Source: Pedobacter sp. ASV19
GTDB taxonomy: Bacteria; Bacteroidota; Bacteroidia; Sphingobacteriales; Sphingobacteriaceae
Assembly: GCF_016429005.1 (NCBI RefSeq)
Contig: NZ_JAELTV010000016.1
Location: 1-39,536 of the forward strand
Direction of reading: 5' to 3'
DNA length: 39,536 nucleotides
Part shown: piece after piece, positions 8,629 through 16,788 of the stretch
Position numbering within the stretch: the stretch's first letter is position 1
How the letters are laid out: every line of letters begins with the position of its first letter
The notes under the pieces: model-generated
The model's input: only the letters and a program-made list of their open reading frames with translations
Database searches by the model: none
What the model was told of the DNA's origin: nothing
Position numbers and translations under genes: made by a program

Positions 8629-8955
8629 TTAGAAAGAAAAATCATCAATGCCCTTGGCACCATTTCCTTCTTGATTTTCAGAATATTCGTAACGTTTTTC
8701 TATAACTTCCTGGTGATTTTTAATATAATCTACAGTTTCATTTAGTCCTTCCGCAAACTTTTCAAAATCCTCTTTGTATAAAAAGATCTTATGCTTTACA
8801 AATACGCCGTCCTCTAGTCTTTTTTTACTTTCGGTTAAGGTTAAGTAATAATCACCTGAACGTGTCGCTTTTACATCGAAAAAATAAGTTCTCTTACCTG
8901 CCCTTACTTTCTTAGAAAAAACCTCTTCTCTCTCTTTGTTGTCAAATTCTCCCAT
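8629..8955 (-). CDS. DUF3276 family PUR-alpha-like nucleic-acid-binding protein
   Basis: 108 residues from the ATG at 8955. The core (EVFSKKVRAGKRTYFFDVK, then GDYYLTLTESKK and HKIFLYKEDFEKFAEGL) matches the bacterial PUR family that is nearly universal in Bacteroidota. PUR domains bind single-stranded DNA or RNA, and the bacterial role is not well defined. The frame is open for 15 more codons upstream to 9000, but that stretch lies across a promoter match (TTTG-N20-TATATTTA at 8987-9018), and the family begins at MGEFDNKE, so the shorter start is preferred. It has its own terminator and promoter and is thus probably monocistronic, although it follows the ABC exporter gene on the same strand. 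Confidence 0.9.
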   Translation of the reverse strand: MGEFDNKEREEVFSKKVRAGKRTYFFDVKATRSGDYYLTLTESKKRLEDGVFVKHKIFLYKEDFEKFAEGLNETVDYIKNHQEVIEKRYEYSENQEGNGAKGIDDFSF

Positions 8956-8986
8956 GGTTGGTACTGATCTTGGTTTTTGGTTCGGG

Positions 8987-9018
8987 TAAATATAAAGCAA
9001 TAATTATTAAAGTTCAAA
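8987..9018 (-). promoter_or_regulatory. Promoter TTTG-N20-TATATTTA for the DUF3276 gene
   Basis: On the minus strand the -33 TTTG is at 9018-9015 and the -7 TATATTTA at 8994-8987, 20 bases apart. Transcription would start near 8983, giving a leader of about 28 bases. This supports the ATG at 8955 as the start. Confidence 0.55.
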
Positions 9019-9024
9019 ATAGAA

Positions 9025-10815
9025 TTAAAGAGATTTATTTTCTTCTTCCAATAATTGATGCTGATACATCTCCCTATAGGCTCCATTTAGCTCTAACAGA
9101 GACTCGTGTGTACCCTGTTCGATGATTCTTCCTGCATCCATTACGATAATCTTGTCTGCATTTTTTATGGTAGAAATGCGGTGTGCAATTAAGATACTGG
9201 TCTTTCCTTTCATAATCCGGCCAAGATTACGGAGTATTTCTTCTTCGGTTTTGGTATCTACAGCAGAAAGGCAATCGTCAAAGATTAAAATTTTAGGCTC
9301 TTTGATCAACGCACGTGCAATAGATACCCGCTGTTTTTGTCCACCGGAAAGTGTAATGCCTCTTTCGCCCAGCATGGTTTCAAATTTTAGATCAAAGTCA
9401 ATGATATTATGATATACGGCCGCACTTTTTGCCGCATTTTCCACTTCCTCATCGGTCACCTGGTCCAGGCCAAATGCAATATTGTTTTTAATCGTATCAG
9501 AAAAAAGGAACACCTCCTGCGGAACAAAACCAACCTGATTGCGGTAAGGACCTAACTGCAGGTTCTTCAGATTTTGTCCGTTAAGCAGTATTTCTCCCGA
9601 ATCTACATCATACATACGCATGATCAGATTGGCAAGTGTAGATTTACCTGACCCTGTTCGGCCTATGACGGCTACGAACTGACCTTTTTCTATCCCGAAA
9701 CTGACCTTTTCCAGTGCCTTGATGCCTGTGTCCGGATAGGTGAAACTGACCTCGTTAAAACGGATGCTACCATCAAAAGGTGCCGGGTCTACATGGCCGG
9801 AAACAATGTCTGGATGCAGTTCCAAAAATTCGTTGATCCTTTTCTGAGAGGCTGCTGCACGCTGGATCAGCGTAGTTACCCAGCCCAGCATGGTTACCGG
9901 AAAAGTCAGTTGATTGACGTAAACGATAAACTCAGCAATGTTTCCCGCGGTTATAGAGCCATTAATCACTTGTTTGCCGCCTATATATACGGTCAAAATT
10001 GTACTCAGCCCAACCAATAAGAGCATTGTAGGGTAAAAGAAAGCCTGTACCCTGACCAGGCTCATGGAATTTTGCTTATAGCCTTCGCTTTCCTGGGCAA
10101 AAATAGCTTTGGTGTGGTTTTCCCGCACATAAGACTTAATGACCCTTATGCCCGAGAAGCGTTCCTGAACAAAGCTGGAAAGTTTTGACAGTTGTTCCTG
10201 GATTTGCTCGCTCTTTTTATTGATCTGTGTATTGACAAAATAAATGGTGACCACCAGTACCGGCAAAGGAAGCAGACAAAAAGTAGCCAGTTCTGCATTG
10301 ACCATATACATAGACGTAATGATCAGTAAACATTGAACAGCTGTATTGAGCGCGTACATAATGGCAGGCCCAACATACATTCTTACCCGGTTCACATCTT
10401 CAGTAGCCCTGTTCATTAAATCTCCTGTGTTGTTGCGGCGGTAAAAACCCAGGCTTAATTTTTGATAGTGGGCATAGATCTCGTTCTTCATATCAAACTC
10501 TATATGTCTTGACATGAGGATCAGCGTTTGCCGCATGAAGAATAGAAACAGACCTCTGATCAGATACAGGAAAAGTACCAGTGCGCCAAAATAAAATAAA
10601 CTGTAACTGAAAATATCATAGATAATAGACTGCCTTTCGAAACCGGAAAATAGATTGTATATCTGGATGTTTTCGGTAATCAGGTTGAAGGCATGACCAA
10701 TAACCTGTGCCGGGATGACTCCAAAGATGTTTGATATAATGACAAAGAAAACACCCGGAACAATCCACCACTTATATTTATAGAAGTACTTATTTAAAAA
10801 ACGAAGGTGTTTCAT
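9025..10815 (-). CDS. ABC exporter, fused membrane and ATPase domains (MsbA-like type)
   Basis: 596 residues. Residues about 15-310 are the six-helix exporter membrane domain; residues about 350-590 are the ATPase. Walker A is GRTGSGKST (385-393), the Q-loop VPQEVFLF, the signature LSGGQKQR (489-496), the Walker B ILIFDD (509-514), the D-loop SAVD and the switch His in LIAHRIST. The residue after the Walker B Asp, normally the catalytic Glu, is Asp514. This substitution also occurs in the degenerate site of some heterodimeric exporters such as BmrC. No partner half-transporter gene is adjacent. The substrate is unknown; lipids, drugs and peptides are all possible for this fold. It is divergent from the amino-acid dehydrogenase gene. 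Confidence 0.92.
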   Translation of the reverse strand: MKHLRFLNKYFYKYKWWIVPGVFFVIISNIFGVIPAQVIGHAFNLITENIQIYNLFSGFERQSIIYDIFSYSLFYFGALVLFLYLIRGLFLFFMRQTLILMSRHIEFDMKNEIYAHYQKLSLGFYRRNNTGDLMNRATEDVNRVRMYVGPAIMYALNTAVQCLLIITSMYMVNAELATFCLLPLPVLVVTIYFVNTQINKKSEQIQEQLSKLSSFVQERFSGIRVIKSYVRENHTKAIFAQESEGYKQNSMSLVRVQAFFYPTMLLLVGLSTILTVYIGGKQVINGSITAGNIAEFIVYVNQLTFPVTMLGWVTTLIQRAAASQKRINEFLELHPDIVSGHVDPAPFDGSIRFNEVSFTYPDTGIKALEKVSFGIEKGQFVAVIGRTGSGKSTLANLIMRMYDVDSGEILLNGQNLKNLQLGPYRNQVGFVPQEVFLFSDTIKNNIAFGLDQVTDEEVENAAKSAAVYHNIIDFDLKFETMLGERGITLSGGQKQRVSIARALIKEPKILIFDDCLSAVDTKTEEEILRNLGRIMKGKTSILIAHRISTIKNADKIIVMDAGRIIEQGTHESLLELNGAYREMYQHQLLEEENKSL

Positions 10816-10895
10816 GAGCAGGTAAAGTTAGACAAAGGCAGGTAATTTTTTTAAAGACTTTCGTTAAAACTAGGTAAAATAATGTTTTTTTATGC

Positions 10896-10903
10896 TAGTT
10901 TTG
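10896..10903 (+). promoter_or_regulatory. Bacteroidota -7 element (TAGTTTTG) for the dehydrogenase gene
   Basis: An exact match to TAnnTTTG. It implies a leader of about 22 bases before the ATG at 10929. No clear TTTG is found at the -33 spacing. Confidence 0.5.
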
Positions 10904-10928
10904 CGACATATCTGATAATTATAAGCGT

Positions 10929-12017
10929 ATGTCTGATAACAGCTCTGTGGTAACTTCTATTTTGGATCAATTAAGTGCATTAGGTCATAAGAAAGTTGTT
11001 TTTTGTAACGACCCTGATACGGGTTTAAAAGCCATTATTGCCATACATGATACCACGCTGGGGCCAGCATTGGGCGGAACACGGATGTGGAATTATAATT
11101 CTGAATCAGAAGCACTGGAAGATGTATTAAGGTTATCCAGAGGCATGACCTATAAGTCTGCCATTACCGGATTGAACCTTGGCGGGGGGAAAGCCGTGAT
11201 CATCGGGGATTCCAGAAAAGGCAAATCAGAGGCCATGATGCGTAGTTACGGACGTTTTATCAAAAATCTGAACGGCGAATTTATCACTGCAGAAGATGTG
11301 GGTACAACCACAAAGGATATGGAATATATCCGTATGGAAACCAGCCATGTTACAGGTGTTCCCGAATCCATTGGCGGTGCCGGAGATCCTTCACCTTATA
11401 CGGCAAAAGGTGTTTATCTGGGAATTAAGGCCTGTGTTAAAGAGGTTTTTGGAACAGATATGCTGGCTGGAAGATCTGTAGTCGTGCAAGGTATTGGAAA
11501 TGTAGGTGAACATCTGGTCGAATTGCTGAGAAATGATAACGTGGAAGTTTTTATCAGTGATATTAATGAGGAACGCTTACAGTATGTAGCAAGGAAATAT
11601 AAAGCCAAACCTGTTGAAGCAGATAAGATCTTTGCGCTTGATGCAGATATTTATGCGCCTTGTGCGTTGGGTGCAACTGTTAACGATAAGACCATTGCCA
11701 AAATGAAATTTGCCATCATTGCCGGTTCAGCAAACAACCAGCTGGCAGATGAAACCAAGCATGGCGCACTCTTGCTGGAAAAGAATATCCTGTTTGCTCC
11801 AGATTATCTGATCAATGCAGGTGGTCTGATCAATTGCTATTCTGAACTGACCGGCTTTGGCAGAAAAAGGACCATTCAGCTCACCGAAAATATTTACGAT
11901 GCTACACGCAACGTGATCCGTTTATCAAAAAAAGACAATATTCCTACCATTATAGCTGCAAACCGTATTGCCGAACAAAGAATGGCAGACATTAAGAAAA
12001 TCAAATCATCATTTTAA
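10929..12017 (+). CDS. Glu/Leu/Phe/Val dehydrogenase family, most like leucine/valine dehydrogenase
   Basis: 362 residues. The N-terminal catalytic domain shows GPALGGTRMW (45-54), LRLSRGMTYKSAITGLNLGGGKAVI with Lys76 and Lys88, matching in spacing the two active-site lysines of Bacillus leucine dehydrogenase (68 and 80). The NAD-binding domain carries VVVQGIGNVGEHLVELL (G-x-G-x-x-G). The enzyme would deaminate branched-chain amino acids to 2-oxo acids with NAD+. Leucine rather than glutamate specificity is inferred from the short length (about 360 rather than about 450) and the GMTYK context. An HMG-CoA lyase gene elsewhere in the window would act late in leucine breakdown, but the two are not linked in an operon. 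nusB follows 42 bases later. Confidence 0.9.
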   Translation: MSDNSSVVTSILDQLSALGHKKVVFCNDPDTGLKAIIAIHDTTLGPALGGTRMWNYNSESEALEDVLRLSRGMTYKSAITGLNLGGGKAVIIGDSRKGKSEAMMRSYGRFIKNLNGEFITAEDVGTTTKDMEYIRMETSHVTGVPESIGGAGDPSPYTAKGVYLGIKACVKEVFGTDMLAGRSVVVQGIGNVGEHLVELLRNDNVEVFISDINEERLQYVARKYKAKPVEADKIFALDADIYAPCALGATVNDKTIAKMKFAIIAGSANNQLADETKHGALLLEKNILFAPDYLINAGGLINCYSELTGFGRKRTIQLTENIYDATRNVIRLSKKDNIPTIIAANRIAEQRMADIKKIKSSF

Positions 12018-12059
12018 TACACACATAAACAGGTAAATTTACCACTCGTTCTTACATTC

Positions 12060-13010
12060 ATGTTAAACAGAAGGCACCTAAGAATTAAAGCTTTGCAAAA
12101 CATATTTGCATGGCAAATGTCAGATAAGAAAGATCTGATCTCATCAAAGAAAGCATTGATGAAAAGTATTGACGACGTTTACGAAATGTACGTCCGCATG
12201 CTTGCCCTTATATCTGAAATCACAGAGTATACTGCTGTTGATGCCATTGAAAGGTCTAATAAACACTTTCCTACGGAAGAGGATCTGAATCCCAATCAGA
12301 AACTGCTGCACAATGCATTTATTGTTTTATTACAGAAGAATCCTGAATTTCAGGCTGCTGTGAATAAATACCAGATCAACTGGAATGCAGAACCGGATTT
12401 CATTAAAACCATTTACAACAAACTGAAAAGTACGCCTGAATATGCGGCTTATCTGGCAGGGGACAATGAAGGACTGGAAGAATCCAAAGAGATCATTAAG
12501 TTTATCTTCAGAAAGATCATTCTTAAAAATCAAAACATCATCCAGGCTTTTGAAGATAAATTCATCAATTGGTCTGTAGATAAAGAGGTGATGCAGGGTA
12601 TGGTAGCTAAAACACTGAAGAATTTTACTTCTGAGGATCCATTTGCGAATAAACTGACGCCGATCAGTCAGGACTGGCCTGAAGACAGTAAGTTTGTACA
12701 GGATCTATTTGCCTATACTTTAAAAAATTATGATAAATACCAGGAGCTAATTGCTGAAAGAACTAAAAACTGGGAATCTGAGCGTATCGCTTTGATGGAT
12801 ACTATCCTAATGAAAATGGCGATTTGCGAATTGCTTAATTTTCCGTCTATTCCGGTTAAAGTAACCATTAACGAATATCTGGATTTATCAAAAGATTACA
12901 GTACACCGAAAAGTAACTCATTTATTAACGGTATCTTGGATAAAATTTTGGGCGATTTAAAACGCACGAATAGCATTAAGAAAATTGGACGGGGATTAAT
13001 AGACGAATAA
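12060..13010 (+). CDS. nusB: NusB family transcription antitermination factor (long Bacteroidota form)
   Basis: 316 residues, about twice the length of E. coli NusB. The start MLNRRHLRIKALQNIFAW is the typical NusB first helix. The C-terminal NusB helices are seen in NWESERIALMDTILMKMAICELLNF, PVKVTINEYLDLSKDY and SFINGILDKIL. The insert between these is charged and helical, as is usual for this phylum. NusB binds boxA RNA together with S10 (NusE) and supports rRNA antitermination. The DUF1573 lipoprotein gene starts 4 bases after the stop and yajC follows, so this gene probably leads a nusB-DUF1573-yajC unit. Confidence 0.93.
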   Translation: MLNRRHLRIKALQNIFAWQMSDKKDLISSKKALMKSIDDVYEMYVRMLALISEITEYTAVDAIERSNKHFPTEEDLNPNQKLLHNAFIVLLQKNPEFQAAVNKYQINWNAEPDFIKTIYNKLKSTPEYAAYLAGDNEGLEESKEIIKFIFRKIILKNQNIIQAFEDKFINWSVDKEVMQGMVAKTLKNFTSEDPFANKLTPISQDWPEDSKFVQDLFAYTLKNYDKYQELIAERTKNWESERIALMDTILMKMAICELLNFPSIPVKVTINEYLDLSKDYSTPKSNSFINGILDKILGDLKRTNSIKKIGRGLIDE

Positions 13011-13014
13011 TCAC

Positions 13015-13464
13015 ATGAAACACTTATTTGTATTGGGCATTGCAGGTGTATTACTGGCTTCCTGCCATCAGGGAACAGCTAAACAAGATGTAAAAGCTGG
13101 TGGTTTAGCTGACACGACTTCCAGTGCAGCAAAACTTGCGTCTCCGGATGCTGCGATCCTTTCTTTTGAAAAGGAAAGCTATGATTTTGGAAAAATCAAA
13201 CAAGGGGAGAAAGTACATTATGACTTCAAATTTAAAAATACTGGAAAAAGTCCGCTGATTATTTCCAATGCAACGGCGACTTGCGGATGTACCATTCCTG
13301 AGTCACCTACAGAACCGATTAAGCCTGGAGAGGAAAGTGTGATCAAGGTGGTTTTTAACAGTGCTGGTAAAATGGGAATGCAGGATAAAGTGGTTACCAT
13401 TACATCTAATGGTAATCCGAATACCAATCAGGTACATTTAACTGGAGAAGTGACTCAACCTTAA
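13015..13464 (+). CDS. DUF1573 domain lipoprotein
   Basis: 149 residues. A lipoprotein signal (MKHLFVLGIAGVLLASC, Cys17) is followed by a short low-complexity linker and then one DUF1573 domain with its usual pattern: YDFGKIKQGEKVHYDFKFKN, TCGCTIPESP, and NPNTNQVHLTGEV at the end. DUF1573 is an immunoglobulin-like fold related to the ASH/MSP domains and is abundant in Bacteroidota envelopes, with no assigned activity. The gene lies 4 bases after nusB and 28 bases before yajC, and this order is common in the phylum. The Cys pair in TCGC is conserved in the family. Confidence 0.88.
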   Translation: MKHLFVLGIAGVLLASCHQGTAKQDVKAGGLADTTSSAAKLASPDAAILSFEKESYDFGKIKQGEKVHYDFKFKNTGKSPLIISNATATCGCTIPESPTEPIKPGEESVIKVVFNSAGKMGMQDKVVTITSNGNPNTNQVHLTGEVTQP

Positions 13465-13492
13465 TATTTATTAAAAAAACAAAAAAGACAAT

Positions 13493-13807
13493 ATGACTAC
13501 AGGAATAGTAATTTTACAAGCGGGCGGAAATGGAATGTTGGGTACTTTAATCCCAATGGTTCTTATCATGGTGGTGTTTTATTTCTTCATGATCAGACCG
13601 CAGGTTAAAAAAGCAAAAGACCACAAGAAACTGGTTGAGGAATTGAAAAAAGGAGATAAAATTGTAACTACTGCCGGTATACACGGTAAAATTGTAGATA
13701 TGAACGAAACTACTTTCCTGATCGAAGTTGAGGGTGGTACTAAAATCAGATTTGATAAAACTGCGATTTCATTAGATGCAACCAAGGCTACTTTGCCTAA
13801 AGCATAA
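13493..13807 (+). CDS. yajC: YajC, Sec translocase accessory membrane subunit
   Basis: 104 residues. One membrane helix (about 15-36, TLIPMVLIMVVFYFFMIRPQ) is followed by the cytoplasmic YajC domain (KKGDKIVTTAGIHGKIVDM, then FLIEVEGGTKIRFDKTAI). YajC associates with SecDF at the translocon; here secDF is encoded about 13 kb away. An intrinsic terminator 24 bases downstream ends the nusB-DUF1573-yajC unit. Confidence 0.95.
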   Translation: MTTGIVILQAGGNGMLGTLIPMVLIMVVFYFFMIRPQVKKAKDHKKLVEELKKGDKIVTTAGIHGKIVDMNETTFLIEVEGGTKIRFDKTAISLDATKATLPKA

Positions 13808-13830
13808 TTGAGATTATCATTGAAATATTT

Positions 13831-13853
13831 AAGCCGCTTCATGCGGCTTTTTT
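13831..13853 (+). terminator. Intrinsic terminator after yajC
   Basis: A 7-bp stem AAGCCGC/GCGGCTT (13831-13837 with 13843-13849) with a TTCAT loop runs into a T run to 13853. Confidence 0.85.
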
Positions 13854-13902
13854 ATGCACCTGGGTTTTGTGTTTGCTGGCATTGTCATTATTTCGTATAA
13901 AC

Positions 13903-13999
13903 AAAAAAGGGATAAGAATATTTTCAGGCTGCACTAGCTTAGGCAGCCTGAAGGGGCTGCAAACCTGCTAAGGCCTGAAAATATTCTTATCTCTTTTTT
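13903..13999. repeat. 97-base near-perfect palindromic element with 27-bp arms
   Basis: The arms 13903-13929 and 13973-13999 pair over 27 positions with a single G-U. The 43-base centre holds its own stem (GCAGCC with GGCTGC) flanked by CTTAG and CTAAG, so the whole unit can fold into one cruciform or hairpin. It sits between the yajC terminator and cdaR, with no coding capacity. Ten T (13994-14003) follow, so on the plus strand it could also stop transcription. Size, arm length and intergenic position resemble a MITE or REP-like element; no transposase or clear target duplication is seen. The rest of the 328-base gap is otherwise featureless apart from the cdaR -7 element. Confidence 0.75.
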
Positions 14000-14114
14000 T
14001 TTTGCGGGGCGCCTATAGCATGGGGGCAAAATAAATGTAGTAAAGATGAGATGTCATTCACCTGCGGATAGCGGAATTGTTTTCCTGATTAATAGGTAAT
14101 CCTTTACATTATTG

Positions 14115-14122
14115 TATTTTTG
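14115..14122 (+). promoter_or_regulatory. Bacteroidota -7 element (TATTTTTG) for cdaR
   Basis: An exact TAnnTTTG match 13 bases before the ATG at 14136. An open frame reaches upstream to a TTG at 14112, but that codon would lie at the edge of this element, so the ATG is the real start. Confidence 0.5.
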
Positions 14123-14135
14123 TTTACTTTACAGT

Positions 14136-15083
14136 ATGCCGATCATAAAATTAACAAAAATAGAGCGAAAGCGATTTCTGACCCTTGTAGTCTGTTTGCT
14201 GCTGGCCCTGGGGGGCTGGCTGTTCCTTGCGTTAAATAATAAATATGTATATACGGCAAAAACAGTCCTGATCTACACCAATGTACCGCAGAAAAAGGCA
14301 TTTCACCCCCTGCAGTCGGATACGGTAGACCTGCAGGTAGAAGGTACGGGCTGGCAGTTGTTATTTGCCAGGCTCAGGATCAACCCTCAGTCCATTTCCA
14401 TCAGTCTGGATAAGCTGAATAACCGGAATTTTGTGCTGTTTTCAGAACAGTTGTTCAACATCAACAGACAGCTGGAAACCTCTCAGAAGATCATTTCTGT
14501 AAAGCCGGATACCTTGTACTTCGATTTTTCCAAAAGAACGGTTAAAAAGGTACCTGTAAAACTGGTTTCTAAGCTGGAGTTCAGGGAGCAATTTGGAATT
14601 TCTGACGATACAGAACTCAATCCTGCCTACGTCACTGTTTCGGGGCCGGAAAAAGATCTGGAAGAGATCAGCTCCTGGAAAACCGATACACTTAAAATGC
14701 AAGCGGTTCAGAACTCGGTGAGTACAAGAGTTTCCATGAAACAAAGCAGCTATAAGAATGTGAGCATTTTTCCTGCCAGCGTTGAAGTGAAGATACCTGT
14801 AGATGAGTTCACCGAAAAGACCATAGACGTGCCTGTAAAGGTCATCAACAACAAACAGTATTTGAATGTTAAGCTGTTTCCTAAAAAAATAAAACTGACT
14901 TTTCTCGTGGCTTTATCCTCCTATCAACAGGTCAATGAAGACTTTATTGATGCTGTAGTCGATCTGGATGAGTGGAGATTAGAAGGGCATCATAAATTGA
15001 GGGTAAGGCTGTCCCGCTTTCCTGATTATTGTAAGGTGATTAAAATTGAGCCTGCCAAATTGGATTTTATAATAGAAAAATAA
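14136..15083 (+). CDS. CdaR/YbbR-domain membrane-anchored protein
   Basis: 315 residues from the ATG at 14136. After a short basic cytoplasmic tail there is one membrane helix (FLTLVVCLLLALGGWLFLAL, about residues 15-34), then an extracytoplasmic part with YbbR repeats (for example VKKVPVKLVSKLEFREQFGI, YVTVSGPEKDLEEISSWKTD, and FTEKTIDVPVKVINN). In Firmicutes, CdaR anchors beside the diadenylate cyclase CdaA and modulates it. No cyclase gene is next to this one; the phylum's copy is usually elsewhere. The stop overlaps the coaE start by one base (TAATG), so the two are translationally coupled. The chosen start is supported by the -7 element just upstream. Confidence 0.85.
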   Translation: MPIIKLTKIERKRFLTLVVCLLLALGGWLFLALNNKYVYTAKTVLIYTNVPQKKAFHPLQSDTVDLQVEGTGWQLLFARLRINPQSISISLDKLNNRNFVLFSEQLFNINRQLETSQKIISVKPDTLYFDFSKRTVKKVPVKLVSKLEFREQFGISDDTELNPAYVTVSGPEKDLEEISSWKTDTLKMQAVQNSVSTRVSMKQSSYKNVSIFPASVEVKIPVDEFTEKTIDVPVKVINNKQYLNVKLFPKKIKLTFLVALSSYQQVNEDFIDAVVDLDEWRLEGHHKLRVRLSRFPDYCKVIKIEPAKLDFIIEK

Positions 15084-15679
15084 TGCTAAAGATCGGTATA
15101 ACAGGAGGGATTGGAAGTGGTAAGACCACCATCTGTCATATTTTTGAAACACTTGGTGCATCCGTTTTTTATGCAGATGATGTGGCCAAGCAGATTATGG
15201 TTACCGATCCGGTTCTGGTTGCGGGTGTTAAAGAAACTTTTGGCGACGAGAGTTACCAGCAAAATGGCGTGCTGAATAATAAATACATTGCTGGTATCGT
15301 GTTTAATGATGCTGAGCAGCTGGGTAAACTGAATGCGTTGGTACATCCAGCCGTATTCAGGGCATTTGATACCTGGGTGGCACAGGTGCCTGAAACTTGT
15401 CCTTACATCTTAAAAGAGGCTGCTTTGCTGTTTGAAAGTGGTTCCTACAAAATGTGTGATAAAAATATCCTGGTGACGGCCCCGATTGAGGTTCGGATGT
15501 CCAGGGTAGTGGCACGTGATCAGGTTACGCAGGCACAGGTAAAGGCCAGGATGGATAAACAATATACAGATGAACAGAAACTAAAGATGGCAGATTTTTT
15601 CATCATAAATGATGAAAGCAACTCTGTTATAGAACAGGTGCTGAGCCTGCATCAGCAGTTTCTGCAGATAAAGGATTAA
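15083..15679 (+). CDS. coaE: Dephospho-CoA kinase
   Basis: 198 residues, the standard length. The P-loop GITGGIGSGKTT is at residues 5-16, DDVAKQIM follows with the substrate-binding Asp, then HPAVFRAF and the lid region with KEAALLFESG and RVVARDQVTQAQVKARMDKQ. The enzyme phosphorylates the 3'-hydroxyl of dephospho-CoA in the last step of coenzyme A synthesis. It overlaps cdaR by one base upstream, and its TAA abuts the ATG of the next gene directly, so it is inside a tightly packed operon. Confidence 0.96.
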   Translation: MLKIGITGGIGSGKTTICHIFETLGASVFYADDVAKQIMVTDPVLVAGVKETFGDESYQQNGVLNNKYIAGIVFNDAEQLGKLNALVHPAVFRAFDTWVAQVPETCPYILKEAALLFESGSYKMCDKNILVTAPIEVRMSRVVARDQVTQAQVKARMDKQYTDEQKLKMADFFIINDESNSVIEQVLSLHQQFLQIKD

Positions 15680-16621
15680 ATGATAGCAGAGGATTTTTTA
15701 GTACAGACTAAAATCGGTTTGTACTGTGTTTACGGGGATTTTTATTTAGATCCAAAAGAGCCAGTCCGGCTTGCAGTGATTTCCCATGCTCATGGAGACC
15801 ATGCCGTACCAGGTAATGCAAAAGTATACTGTGGCAGGGCCACGTCTTTATTTATGAAGCACAGGTACCGGGAAGAGGCAGCAGTTGAATTCTATATTAA
15901 GGACTATCACGAAGCTTTTGAAATCAATGGAGTTATACTTCATTTTATTCCTGCCGGGCATATTCTGGGCTCTGCACAGATCCTGATGGAGTACCAGGGA
16001 ATCAGGTATCTCTATACCGGAGATTTTAAACTCCAAAAGGATCCAACCTGTGAACCTTTTGAATTTGTGGAGGCAGACGTACTGATTACAGAAACAACTT
16101 TTGCAGATCCGGGGACACAACATCCTGACCCGGAAGAAGAGATTAAAAAGCTGAACTCAACCGATCTGAATATTATGCTGGGCGCTTATGTCCTTGGAAA
16201 AAGTCAAAGACTACTGGAATTGATGAACCAGCATTGTAAAGGGAAAAAGATATTGGTACACCATAGTATCCTTCCATTCATAAAAATCTATGAACAGGAG
16301 GGGAGGTCTCTCGGTGCGTATGAGATTTTTGATAAGCGCATATTAAAAGCCAACGTACAGAATGTTGTTTACCTGGTACCTCCAATGGTTTTCAACAGCA
16401 ATGTAAAGACACTCAACGTTATTAAAGTATTTGCAACTGGTTGGAAAGATCTGCAGAAAATGAACCAGATGCAGTTATATCTTTCAGATCATGCAGACTG
16501 GAAAGATATTTTGTATACCATCAGCCAGGTCAAACCGAGGGAAGTTTGGACCACCCATGGCAGCGGTCACCAGTTAAAATTTCACTACCAGGAAAGTTTG
16601 GTCGTTAAATTGCTTAATTAA
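15680..16621 (+). CDS. Metallo-beta-lactamase-fold nuclease-like protein (beta-CASP / ligase-associated exonuclease type)
   Basis: 313 residues. The metal motif HxHxDH is SHAHGDH (His36, His38, Asp40, His41). Later motifs are IPAGHILGSAQ, YTGDFKL, LITETTF and SDHADW, and the protein ends with a TTHGSGHQ segment. This order matches the metallo-beta-lactamase/beta-CASP nucleases and in particular the family often called DNA ligase-associated exonuclease. No ligase or helicase gene is adjacent here, so a role in DNA repair is inference from the family. Alternatives are an RNA-processing nuclease. It abuts coaE upstream and the small Cys-rich gene downstream with no gap on either side. Confidence 0.82.
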   Translation: MIAEDFLVQTKIGLYCVYGDFYLDPKEPVRLAVISHAHGDHAVPGNAKVYCGRATSLFMKHRYREEAAVEFYIKDYHEAFEINGVILHFIPAGHILGSAQILMEYQGIRYLYTGDFKLQKDPTCEPFEFVEADVLITETTFADPGTQHPDPEEEIKKLNSTDLNIMLGAYVLGKSQRLLELMNQHCKGKKILVHHSILPFIKIYEQEGRSLGAYEIFDKRILKANVQNVVYLVPPMVFNSNVKTLNVIKVFATGWKDLQKMNQMQLYLSDHADWKDILYTISQVKPREVWTTHGSGHQLKFHYQESLVVKLLN

Positions 16622-16783
16622 ATGGAAGAAGGCGTAGATTTCTATTTCAATGAGGAAGGACTTATGGTATTTACTGAAGCTTACCACCTCAAAAGAGGAC
16701 ACTGCTGTAAAAATAAATGCAGACATTGCCCTTGGAAATATGGAAAGAAAAAAGGCAGTTCTCCAGATAAGAAAGAAAAATAG
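16622..16783 (+). CDS. Small Cys-rich protein, DUF5522-like
   Basis: 53 residues. It starts with the ATG directly after the TAA of the nuclease-like gene (no gap) and ends at TAG 16781-16783. The sequence has an acidic N-terminal half (FYFNEEGLMVFTEAYHLKRG) and a Cys cluster C28-C29-x3-C33-x2-C36 in GHCCKNKCRHCPWKYG, followed by a Lys-rich tail. This looks like the DUF5522 family of very small Bacteroidota and proteobacterial proteins, whose function is unknown; four closely spaced Cys suggest a zinc or iron-sulphur site. Its position between the nuclease-like gene and marR, without spacing, points to coexpression. It is easily missed because of its length. Confidence 0.8.
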   Translation: MEEGVDFYFNEEGLMVFTEAYHLKRGHCCKNKCRHCPWKYGKKKGSSPDKKEK

Positions 16784-16788
16784 TGCAC

